This document shows, piece after piece, positions 44,269 through 51,436 of a stretch of DNA of 51,436 nt. Below the pieces are notes generated by a model that saw nothing but the letters and a program-made list of their open reading frames with translations, was not told the origin of the DNA and did not search any database. Positions within the stretch are counted from its first letter, which is position 1, and the number at the start of each line of letters is the position of its first letter. Both the position numbers and the translations under genes were made by a program. This DNA comes from Pseudomonadota bacterium. Lineage in GTDB: Bacteria; Pseudomonadota; Gammaproteobacteria; Burkholderiales; UBA9220. The stretch lies in NCBI GenBank assembly GCA_021845865.1, contig JAJZVC010000019.1:1-51436 (forward strand), given 5' to 3'.

Positions 44269-45816
44269 ATGAGAGTCTCTACTCCAACCCTCTATGAACG
44301 GGGCATAACGGCGATTCAGGACCAGACCGGCAACCTGCTCAAGATCAACGAGCAGATCGCCGCCATGCGCCGCGTGCTGACGCCGGCGGACGACCCGGTG
44401 GCGGCGGCGCGGGCCATGGAGGTCACCCAGTCCCAGAGCGCCAACGACCAGTACCTCAACAACCAGAAAGTGGCCGATAACACGCTGGCCCAGGAGGACA
44501 CCACCCTCAGCCAGGTGGGCGACCTGCTCCAGCACATCCGCCAGCTGGCGGTGGATGCCGGCAACGGCGCCTACGACAACACCAACCGGGGCTACATTGC
44601 CAAGGAGCTGCGCAGCAACCTGCAGCAGCTGATGGGATTCGCCAACACCACCGATGGCAACGGCGCCTACCTGTTCTCCGGCTTCCAGGGCGGGGTAATC
44701 CCTTTCTCCACCACCGGCGGGGCTTCGGCGCCCGTCCAGTACAACGGCGACCAGGGGCAGCGGCTGCTGCAGATCAATGCCTCGCGGCAGATTCCCGTCA
44801 GCGATTCCGGCGCCGATATCTTCATGAACGTGAAGAACGGCAACGGCACCTTTTCGGCCTCGCCGGCCGCCACCAACAACGGCACGGGGGTCATCAACAC
44901 CGGCAACGTTCTTGACCCCACCAAGTGGAATGCGGCGGGCCTGAGCAAGGACTATTCGGTGAAGTTCCGCACCCTCCCCACCACCATTACCCCCGCCCCG
45001 GGCGCCGGCAACGAGATCGGCATCTCGGACACGGCGGCCTGGAGCGCGACCGGCCAGAGCGTCAACGTGACGTTTGGCGCCGGCACCTATACCGTCACCG
45101 ACAAGACCCACGGCACGACCACCGGTCCCATCGCCTACACGGGCGCGCCGATTACCATCCAGGGCGCCGGCCTGTCGTTCAACTGGGACCCGGGGGCGGG
45201 GGCGTCCTTCGATATCGGCGGCAGCGCCACCACCTACGACATCATCGACAACGTCAGCGGCAATTCCCTCATCACCGGCGCCGCGCCTCCCGCAACGGGC
45301 GCCTATCCGCGCACCTACACCAGCGGCCAGGCCATTCCCTTTTCCAACCTGGCGGTGCCGGCGGCGGGCTCCGACTACGGCGTCGACGTCACCATCGAGG
45401 GCATGCCGGCCAACAACGACAGCTTCAGCGTCAAGGCCAGCACCAACGAGAGCATGTTCAAGACCATCGATGATTTGGCCACCCTGCTGGAAGCCGGCGT
45501 GCGCGCTGGGGCGGGAAGCGATATCGACCGCGCGAAGCTGGCCAACGGCATCAACAAGGCTCTGGCCAACCTGTCCAACGACATCGACAAGGTTTCCACC
45601 GTGCGGGCCTCGGTGGGGTCGCGGATGAACGAGGTGGATGGGGCGAACAACCTGAGCCAGGACATGACCACGGTCTACAAGAAAAACCTCTCCGACCTGC
45701 TGGATCTCGATTTCGCCAAGGCCGTCAGCGACCTGACCCAGCAGCAGGCGGGCCTGGACGCGGCCCAGAAGGCCTATACCCGGGTGACGGGGCTGAGCCT
45801 GTTCAACTACCTGTAA
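44269..45816 (+). CDS. flgL: Hook-filament junction protein FlgL (HAP3), enlarged
   Basis: A 515-residue FlgL, against about 317 in E. coli. N-terminus RVSTPTLYERGITAIQDQTG with LKINEQIAAMRRVLTPADDPVAAARA, and the C-terminal helix KNLSDLLDLDFAKAVSDLTQ are characteristic. The central 200-odd residues carry modules like those in FlgK: TYDIIDNVSGNSLITGA and IEGMPANNDSFSV. AAGGAG ribosome-binding site. Its last 14 bases overlap the end of serB on the opposite strand, with no terminator in between. Confidence 0.95.
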   Translation: MRVSTPTLYERGITAIQDQTGNLLKINEQIAAMRRVLTPADDPVAAARAMEVTQSQSANDQYLNNQKVADNTLAQEDTTLSQVGDLLQHIRQLAVDAGNGAYDNTNRGYIAKELRSNLQQLMGFANTTDGNGAYLFSGFQGGVIPFSTTGGASAPVQYNGDQGQRLLQINASRQIPVSDSGADIFMNVKNGNGTFSASPAATNNGTGVINTGNVLDPTKWNAAGLSKDYSVKFRTLPTTITPAPGAGNEIGISDTAAWSATGQSVNVTFGAGTYTVTDKTHGTTTGPIAYTGAPITIQGAGLSFNWDPGAGASFDIGGSATTYDIIDNVSGNSLITGAAPPATGAYPRTYTSGQAIPFSNLAVPAAGSDYGVDVTIEGMPANNDSFSVKASTNESMFKTIDDLATLLEAGVRAGAGSDIDRAKLANGINKALANLSNDIDKVSTVRASVGSRMNEVDGANNLSQDMTTVYKKNLSDLLDLDFAKAVSDLTQQQAGLDAAQKAYTRVTGLSLFNYL

Positions 45817-46645
45817 TTCCCAGCAGGGGAAGCACGCCGTCCAGCCCGGCATGGTCCAGGGCATGGGCGGCGTGCTTTTTTAATGCCTCGCGGGCCCGGA
45901 AGGCGATGCCGACGCCGGCTGCCTGCAGCATTTCCAGGTCGTTGGCGCCGTCGCCGACGGCGGCGCTTTGGCTTACGGACAATCCCAATTTCCGGCATGT
46001 TTGCGCCAGGGCTCCCGCCTTGCCCGAGGCGTCCAGCAGCGGCCCGGCGAGACGGCCTGTCAGCTTGCCCTGGCGGATTTCCAGGGTGTTGCAGGCGACG
46101 AAATCCAGGCCAAGTTCGGCCTGCAGACGGTGGGCGAAGTAGTCGAAGCCGCCGGTGGCGAGGAGGGTCTTGATGCCTCTCTCTTTCAGTTCGGCGAGCA
46201 AGGTCTTGGCGCCGGGGCTGAGGCGAACCCTTTCCTGGTACACCTGTTCCAGGGCGCTTTCCCCCAGGCCGGCCAGAAGCGCCACCCGCCGCTGGAAGCT
46301 GGCGGCGAAATCGACCTGGCCCGCCATGGACAGGGCGGTGAGGCGGGAGACCTCCTCGCCGACGCCGGCTAATTCCGCCAGGTCGTTGAGGGTCTCGGTG
46401 GCGATGAGGGTGGAGTCCATGTCGAAGGCCACCAGGCCGAAATCCGACAGGCGGCGCTGGGGAGGCACGTAGGCCCAGTCCAGCCGGCGGCTGGCGCAGA
46501 ATTCAGGCAGCGCGGGGTGGCGGGAGACGCCGTCTAAACGCCAAGCGGTGGCGTCGAGACGCCGCCACTCCCCGCCCGGGTAAAGTTCCGCCAGGCCGGA
46601 GAGGTGCGGCTCGGGGTCCGCCGCCCCCTGAAGGACCAGGTTCAA
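45803..46645 (-). CDS. serB: Phosphoserine phosphatase
   Basis: A 280-residue HAD-family enzyme for the last step of serine synthesis. Nucleophile motif VAFDMDSTLI (Asp75, Asp77); later ATGGFDYF (HAD motif II), and AVGDGANDLEML (motif IV). The N-terminal part begins NLVLQGAADPEP, typical of long proteobacterial SerB. I start it at TTG 46645, overlapping the DUF1015 stop as TTGA; there is no ATG or GTG before the conserved region, so a TTG start with translational coupling is the best reading. Its 3' end overlaps flgL by 14 bases, tail to tail. Confidence 0.93.
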   Translation of the reverse strand: MNLVLQGAADPEPHLSGLAELYPGGEWRRLDATAWRLDGVSRHPALPEFCASRRLDWAYVPPQRRLSDFGLVAFDMDSTLIATETLNDLAELAGVGEEVSRLTALSMAGQVDFAASFQRRVALLAGLGESALEQVYQERVRLSPGAKTLLAELKERGIKTLLATGGFDYFAHRLQAELGLDFVACNTLEIRQGKLTGRLAGPLLDASGKAGALAQTCRKLGLSVSQSAAVGDGANDLEMLQAAGVGIAFRAREALKKHAAHALDHAGLDGVLPLLGITGS

Positions 46646-47886
46646 TCCAGGACGTGGGACACCAGGCCGTCGGCCAGCTTGGGTTCGAACCAGGTGGACT
46701 TGGGCGGCATGACGGCGCCGGCGTCGGCCACCGCCATCAAGTCCTCCATGCGGGTGGGGAAGAGAGCGAAGGCCAGGGCCATTTCGCCGCTGTCGACGCG
46801 CTTCTCCAGTTCGTCCAGGCCGCGGATGCCGCCGACGAAGTCGATGCGCTTGTCCCGGCGCGGGTCTTCGATGCCCAGGGCGGGGGCGATGAGATAATTC
46901 TGCAGCAGGCTCACGTCCAGGCGCGCCACGGGGTCGTGGGAAGGCACCAGGTCGGGGCGGAAAGTGAGCTTGTACCACTGGCCGCCGTGATAGAGGCCGA
47001 ATTCCCGCGGCTTGGCGGGCTTGACCTGGCCGGAGGCCTTTTCCACGGCGAAGCACTCCCGCGCCTTGCAGAAGAAATCCTCGCTGCTCAGGCCGTTGAG
47101 GTCCTTGATCACCCGGTTGTAGTCCATGATCTTCATCTGGTGGTGGGGGAAGATCACCGACAGGAAGTAGTTGTAGCTCTCCTCGCCGCTGTGGGCGGGA
47201 TTGGCGGCCTTGCGGGCGGCGCACACGCGGGAGGCGGCGGCGGAGCGGTGGTGGCCGTCGGCGATGTAGAGGGCGGGCATGGCGTCGAAGAGGGCCGTGA
47301 GGCGCTCCAGCGCGGCGGCGTCGCGGATCGCCCAGATGCTGTGGCGGATGCCGTCGTCGGCGGTGACGTCGGCATCGGGCTCGCCGGCGCTGGCCTGGGC
47401 CAGTATCCCGTCCACCTCGGGGGCGCCGGGGTAGGCCAGCAGCACCGGGCCGGTCTGGGCATTGAGGGCGTCCACCTGGCGCACCCGGTCGTCTTCCTTG
47501 TCCGGGCGGGTGAATTCGTGCTTGCGGATGCGGTTGGTGTCGTAGTCGGCCACCGACGCCGCCGCCACCAGGCCGGTCTGGCTGTGGCCGCCCATTACCA
47601 GGCGGTAGGCATAGTAGCAGGGGGTATCGTCCCGCTTCAGGACGCCGGCGTCGAGCTGCTTTTTCAGGTTCTCCGCCGCCTTGGCGTACACCTCCGGGGC
47701 GTAGGGGTCGGTGCCCACCGGCAGGTCGATTTCCGGCTTGGAAATATGGAGGAAGCTCCAGGGCTTGCCTTCGGCCCGGACCCGCGCCTCCTCGGTGGAC
47801 AGCACGTCGTAGGGCGGGGCGGCGACGTCGGCGGCGCGGCCGGGAGCGGGGCGAAGACCGGGGAAGGGGCGGATGAGGTGGGTCAT
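46642..47886 (-). CDS. DUF1015 family protein
   Basis: A 414-residue protein of the DUF1015 family, recognised by PFPGLRPAPGRAADVAAPPYDVLS at the start (shown in part: AAPPYDVLS), then FLHISKPEIDLP, RKHEFTRPDKEDDRV, ALYIADGHHRSAAA and EESYNYFLSVIFPHHQM. Function is not established. It is sandwiched between mfd (11 bases upstream) and serB (overlapping stop/start), so it shares a transcript with serine biosynthesis; DUF1015 genes also occur with serA/serC in other bacteria. The conserved IADGHHR resembles ParB/Srx-like nucleotide-binding motifs, but this is only suggestive. A longer in-frame opening reaching 50493 overlaps mfd and was rejected. Confidence 0.9.
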   Translation of the reverse strand: MTHLIRPFPGLRPAPGRAADVAAPPYDVLSTEEARVRAEGKPWSFLHISKPEIDLPVGTDPYAPEVYAKAAENLKKQLDAGVLKRDDTPCYYAYRLVMGGHSQTGLVAAASVADYDTNRIRKHEFTRPDKEDDRVRQVDALNAQTGPVLLAYPGAPEVDGILAQASAGEPDADVTADDGIRHSIWAIRDAAALERLTALFDAMPALYIADGHHRSAAASRVCAARKAANPAHSGEESYNYFLSVIFPHHQMKIMDYNRVIKDLNGLSSEDFFCKARECFAVEKASGQVKPAKPREFGLYHGGQWYKLTFRPDLVPSHDPVARLDVSLLQNYLIAPALGIEDPRRDKRIDFVGGIRGLDELEKRVDSGEMALAFALFPTRMEDLMAVADAGAVMPPKSTWFEPKLADGLVSHVLD

Positions 47887-47897
47887 GGTCGTGGGCT

Positions 47898-50800
47898 CTA
47901 AGTCAGTTCTTTGAGTAAAGCGGTAATGTTGCCGACCCGGTCCTGGACCTCGGGCATATTGGCCGTGAGGCGCAGCCGGTCGGGGCCGGCCAGCTTGCAG
48001 CCCGGTTTCTGCTGGATGAGGCGGATGATCCGGGCCGGGTCGATGGGCGGGTTGGGTACGAATTGTACCAGCAGGTTGTCGGCGGCGGCGTCGATTTTGA
48101 CGATCCCCAGGGGCTTGGCCAGCAGCCGCAGGCGGTGGGTATCGAGCAGGGCGCGGGCTTCCGGCGGCAGGAGGCCGAAGCGGTCCACCAGCTCCTCCTG
48201 GATGCCCTGCAGTTCGTCCAGGCTGGCGCAGTGGGCCAGGCGCTTGTAAAGCACCAGGCGCTCGTGGACGTCGCCGCAGTAGTCCTCGGGCAGCAGGGCC
48301 GGGGCGCGGAGGTTGATGTCGGTAACGGCGTGGAGGGGCTCGGCCAGGTCCGGCTCCTTGCCCACCTTGAGGCTCGCCACGGCGTGGGCCAGCATTTCGG
48401 TGAAGAGGCTGAAACCCACTTCCTGCATCTCGCCGCTCTGGGATTCCCCCAGCACCTCGCCGGCGCCGCGGATTTCCAGGTCGTGCATGGCGAGGTAGAA
48501 GCCGGAGCCCAGTTCCTCCAGGGCCTGGATGGCTTCGAGGCGCTTCTTGGCCTGGGCGGTGAGGGCTTCCTCGCCGTGGGTCAGCAGGTAGGCGTAGGCC
48601 TGGTGGTGGGAGCGCCCTACCCGGCCCCGCAACTGGTGCAGCTGGGCGAGGCCAAAGCGGTCGGCCCGGTTCATCAGGATGGTGTTGGCGGAGGGGACGT
48701 GGATGCCGGTCTCGATGATGGTGGTGCACACCAGCAGGTTGAAGCGCTGGTGGTAGAAGTCCCGCATCACCCGCTCCAGGTCGCGCTCCCCCATCTGGCC
48801 GTGGGCGATGGCGATGCGCGCTTCCGGCAGCAGGCGGGCGAGCTTGTCGGCCTGGTTCTGGATGGTGTCCACTTCGTTGTGGAGGAAGTACACCTGGCCG
48901 CCCCGCTTCAGTTCCCGCAGCACCGCCTCGCGGATGACGCCGTCGGAATACTTGGAGACGAAGGTCTTGATGGCCAGGCGCTTCTGGGGCGCGGTGGCGA
49001 TGACCGAGAACTCCCGCAGGCCCTCCATGGCCATGGCCAGGGTCCGGGGAATGGGGGTGGCGGTCAGCGTCAGCACGTCCACCTCGGCCCGCAGGGCTTT
49101 CAGCCGCTCCTTCTGGCGGACGCCGAAGCGGTGCTCCTCGTCGATGATGACCAGGCCCAGGTTGGCGAATTTCACGTCCTTCTGGATCAGCTTGTGGGTG
49201 CCGATGAGGATGTCCAGCTTGCCCTCGGCGATGCCCTTGAGGGCCTCGCTCTGCTCCTTGGCGGAGCGGAAGCGGGACAACTCGGCGATCTTCACCGGCC
49301 ACTCGCTGAAACGGTCGGAAAAGGTCTGGAAGTGCTGCTCGGCGAGCAGGGTGGTGGGAACCAGCACCGCCACCTGCTTGCCGCCGGCCACGGCGGCGAA
49401 GGCGGCGCGCAGGGCGACCTCGGTTTTGCCGAAGCCCACGTCGCCGCATACCAGCCGGTCCATGGGGCGGCCCGAGGCCATGTCCTCCAGCACCGCCTGG
49501 ATGGCGGCGGCCTGGTCCGGGGTTTCCTCGAAGCCGAAGCCGGCGGCGAAGGCTTCGTAGTCGTGGTGGCTGAACTGGAAGGCGTGGCCCTGGCGGGCGG
49601 CGCGGCGGGCGTAGAGGTTGAGGAGTTCCGCCGCCGTGTCCCAGACCTGCTTCATGGCCTTCTTCTTGGCCTTTTCCCACTGGCCGCTGCCCAGCTTGTG
49701 GAGGGGGGCGCCCTCGTCGGCGCTGCCGTAATAACGGCTGATGAGGTGGAGCTGGGACACGGGGACGTAGAGCTTGTCGCCGCCGGCGTATTCCAGGGTG
49801 AGGAATTCGGCGGCGCCGTCCCCCAGGTCCATGCTGGACAGCCCCAGGTAGCGGCCGATGCCGTGCTGCTCGTGGACCACCGGGTCGCCGGCCTTGATTT
49901 CCGACAGGTCCCGCAGCATGCCCTCGCTGGCGGGGCGCGCCTTGGCTTCCTTGGCCCGGGCGGGGCGGGCTTCCTGGGCGTAGAGTTCGTTCTCGGTGAT
50001 GAAGGCGGTGGGTTCGTGAGGAGTGAGGAGCGAGGAGCGAGGAATAATGAAGCCGCCGTGGAGCGGGGCGGCGGCCAGCATGAAGCGCTCGCCGCTTTCC
50101 CGGAAGGCGGCGAAATCGTCGCACAGGGCCGGCTTGAGGCCGTATTCGGCGAAGTACTGGTGCATGGTCTCCCGCCGTCCCAGGCTTTCGGCGGTAATCA
50201 GGACGCGGCCGTCGAAGCCGTCGAGAAAGGAGCGCAGGCGGGCGAGGGGGTTGTCGGCGCGGCGGTCCACCTGCAGGGAGGGCAGGGGCCGGCTGGCGCT
50301 GTCTTCCCCGTGGGCGGCGGAGAGTTCGGCCCGGGCGTAGGGCTTGAGGGCGGCGAAAAAATCGTCCGGGGGCAGGAACAGGTCCTTGGGCGGCAACAGA
50401 GGGCGGTCCCGGTCGCCGGAGAGGAGCCGGTGGCGGCTCTGGGTGTCCTGCCAGAAGCCCTGGACGGCTTCCATCAGGTCGCCGTGGAGGCACAGGGCGG
50501 CTTCCGGGGGCAGATAGTCGAACAGGGTGGCGGTGGCATCGAAGAACAGGGGCAGGTAGTACTCGATGCCGCCGGCGGGGATGCCGTTGCTCACGTCCTT
50601 GTAGAGGCGGCTTTTCGACGGGTCGCCTTCGAAGGCTTCGCGGAATTTCTGCCGGAAATGCTTGATGCCCTCCTCGTCCAGGGGGAACTCCCGCGCCGGC
50701 AGCAGCCGGATGTCGTTCACCGGGTAGATGGAGCGCTGGGTGTCCACGTCGAAGGTGCGGATGGACTCGATTTCGTCGCCGAATAAATCGAGACGGTAGG

Positions 50801-51326
50801 GCACCGGGCTGCCCATGGGGAAGAGGTCGATCAATCCGCCCCGCACCGAATATTCGCCGGGGCTGTAAACCTGGCTCACGTGGTGGTAGCCGGCCACCGT
50901 CATCTGCCCGCGCAGGGCGTCCAGGTCCAGTTTCTGCCCCTTCTTGAGGAAGAAGGTATGGGCCGCCAGGTATTCCACCGGCGCCAGGCGGTAGAGGGTG
51001 GTGGTGAGGGGAGCAATCACCACGTCACATTGGCGCCGCATGATCTGGTAGAGGGTCGCCAGGCGCTCGGACACCAGGTCGTGATGGGGGGAGAACTGGT
51101 CGTAGGGCAGGGTTTCCCAGTCCGGCAGCAAATGGACCGACAGGGCGGGGTCGAACCAGGGAATCTCCTCACGCAGCCGCCGGGCGTCCTGGGCCGTGGC
51201 GGTAATGACCACCAGGGGCCGTGCCTGGCCGGCGAGGCGGGACAGCAGCAGGGCGTCGGCGGAACCGGCGGGCGCCCCTAGCTGAAGGCGGTGCCCTGGA
51301 CGAGGGAGGAAAAGCGGATTGTGCAT
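47898..51326 (-). CDS. mfd: Transcription-repair coupling factor Mfd
   Basis: A 1142-residue SF2 translocase that removes stalled RNA polymerase and recruits UvrA. N-terminal UvrB-like part (LPDWETLPYDQFSPH), the polymerase-interacting domain (GDPVVHEQHGIGRYLG), the helicase motifs (CGDVGFGKTEVALRA, IIDEEHRFGVRQKE, TLTATPIPRTL, QLRGRVGRS) and the C-terminal TRCF domain (ERLVLYKRLA) are all present. Start: ATG 51326 (MHNPLFLPRPG) rather than 51365, because a TATAAT promoter ends at 51365 and would place that ATG upstream of the transcript start. Residues about 428-437 (PRSSLLTPHE) are encoded by a heptamer repeat in a loop before the polymerase-interacting domain. Operon mfd-DUF1015-serB. Confidence 0.96.
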   Translation of the reverse strand: MHNPLFLPRPGHRLQLGAPAGSADALLLSRLAGQARPLVVITATAQDARRLREEIPWFDPALSVHLLPDWETLPYDQFSPHHDLVSERLATLYQIMRRQCDVVIAPLTTTLYRLAPVEYLAAHTFFLKKGQKLDLDALRGQMTVAGYHHVSQVYSPGEYSVRGGLIDLFPMGSPVPYRLDLFGDEIESIRTFDVDTQRSIYPVNDIRLLPAREFPLDEEGIKHFRQKFREAFEGDPSKSRLYKDVSNGIPAGGIEYYLPLFFDATATLFDYLPPEAALCLHGDLMEAVQGFWQDTQSRHRLLSGDRDRPLLPPKDLFLPPDDFFAALKPYARAELSAAHGEDSASRPLPSLQVDRRADNPLARLRSFLDGFDGRVLITAESLGRRETMHQYFAEYGLKPALCDDFAAFRESGERFMLAAAPLHGGFIIPRSSLLTPHEPTAFITENELYAQEARPARAKEAKARPASEGMLRDLSEIKAGDPVVHEQHGIGRYLGLSSMDLGDGAAEFLTLEYAGGDKLYVPVSQLHLISRYYGSADEGAPLHKLGSGQWEKAKKKAMKQVWDTAAELLNLYARRAARQGHAFQFSHHDYEAFAAGFGFEETPDQAAAIQAVLEDMASGRPMDRLVCGDVGFGKTEVALRAAFAAVAGGKQVAVLVPTTLLAEQHFQTFSDRFSEWPVKIAELSRFRSAKEQSEALKGIAEGKLDILIGTHKLIQKDVKFANLGLVIIDEEHRFGVRQKERLKALRAEVDVLTLTATPIPRTLAMAMEGLREFSVIATAPQKRLAIKTFVSKYSDGVIREAVLRELKRGGQVYFLHNEVDTIQNQADKLARLLPEARIAIAHGQMGERDLERVMRDFYHQRFNLLVCTTIIETGIHVPSANTILMNRADRFGLAQLHQLRGRVGRSHHQAYAYLLTHGEEALTAQAKKRLEAIQALEELGSGFYLAMHDLEIRGAGEVLGESQSGEMQEVGFSLFTEMLAHAVASLKVGKEPDLAEPLHAVTDINLRAPALLPEDYCGDVHERLVLYKRLAHCASLDELQGIQEELVDRFGLLPPEARALLDTHRLRLLAKPLGIVKIDAAADNLLVQFVPNPPIDPARIIRLIQQKPGCKLAGPDRLRLTANMPEVQDRVGNITALLKELT
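50016..50043 (-). repeat. Four heptanucleotide repeats inside mfd
   Basis: Plus-strand 7-mers GTGAGGA, GTGAGGA, GCGAGGA, GCGAGGA in perfect tandem (28 bases). They encode SSLLTPH-like residues in Mfd. One-unit gain or loss would shift the frame. The 7-mer fits the same RRYGARG consensus as the repeats in yejF and at rnhA. Confidence 0.72.
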
Positions 51327-51364
51327 GGTGCCGAGAGGGATGGAGGGCGCAGCGGAAATGGCCA

Positions 51365-51393
51365 ATTATAAGCCATTGCCGAGACATTTTCAT
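51365..51393 (-). promoter_or_regulatory. mfd: Promoter of mfd-DUF1015-serB
   Basis: On the minus strand ATGAAA (51388-51393), 17 bases, TATAAT (51365-51370), the best sigma-70 match in the window. Transcript start near 51358 gives a leader of about 32 bases to ATG 51326. The remaining 43 bases to the window end are G-rich and show nothing else. Confidence 0.7.
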
Positions 51394-51436
51394 TTCGCGG
51401 CCTCAACTGGCGAGGGCGGGGGGCGGGGGGTATACT

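Noticed and set aside
47887-50493. Upstream extension of the DUF1015 reading frame across mfd
   Set aside because: The added part is Arg/Pro-rich and lies wholly within mfd in another frame; DUF1015 begins at 47886 with its conserved N-terminus.
51327-51365. Longer mfd start at 51365
   Set aside because: Its ATG coincides with the TATAAT promoter, so it would lie upstream of the transcript start.
1-51436. tRNA, rRNA, CRISPR array, riboswitch or intact insertion sequence
   Set aside because: Looked for by eye on both strands; no cloverleaf, spaced repeats, transposase gene or known riboswitch core was recognised.

Overview
The window is a GC-rich chromosomal segment from a motile betaproteobacterium. 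The order mltD-gloB-yafS-rnhA-dnaQ, a complete flgBCDEFGHIJKL series with sigma-54 promoters, a YejABEF-type peptide importer and an mfd-DUF1015-serB block together suggest the Rhodocyclales or a close relative. That placement is inference from gene content and order; no ribosomal RNA or other taxonomic marker is present.

Layout. (1) 1-99: the 5' end of fabI, minus strand. (2) 326-3184: a two-gene cassette, a DUF262 (GmrSD/ParB-like) protein and a HipA-like kinase without a HipB partner, with visibly lower GC than its surroundings and probably acquired. (3) 3238-9807: a yejABEF-type operon with ATGA overlaps at every junction, ending in a strong hairpin terminator. (4) 9865-14429: mltD and gloB (minus) diverging from yafS, rnhA and dnaQ (plus). 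(5) 14387-21554: two tandem duplicated TonB-dependent receptors, an orphan ABC_sub_bind periplasmic protein and a membrane GGDEF-EAL protein, tightly packed as one operon. (6) 21725-31408: a five-gene phosphorelay with a CHASE-PAS hybrid kinase (one PAS is FixL-like), two single-domain receivers, a second hybrid kinase and an Hpt-REC-REC-GGDEF protein. (7) 31424-31609: a small element with terminal inverted repeats, abutting flgA. (8) 31604-45816: flgA (minus), a soluble diguanylate cyclase, then flgBCDEFG, flgHIJ and flgKL, each group behind its own sigma-54 promoter. (9) 45803-51326: serB, DUF1015 and mfd on the minus strand behind a TATAAT promoter at the window end.

How it fits together. 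Regions 5 to 8 form a signalling-to-motility district. An outer-membrane receptor/periplasmic binding protein module and a multi-kinase phosphorelay each end in a c-di-GMP enzyme, and a third diguanylate cyclase sits between flgA and flgB. All three GGDEF domains keep an RxxD inhibitory site. No stretch longer than about 230 bases lacks a gene.

Most notable observations: three near-identical palindromes (GCGGCAA-N3-TTGCCG) upstream of the three flagellar sigma-54 promoters, at spacings differing by about one and two helical turns; heptanucleotide repeats (consensus RRYGARG) inside yejF, across the yafS/rnhA junction and inside mfd; the receptor-binding protein-GGDEF/EAL operon; the DUF262-HipA pair; and the 186-bp inverted-repeat element that supplies the flgA stop codon.
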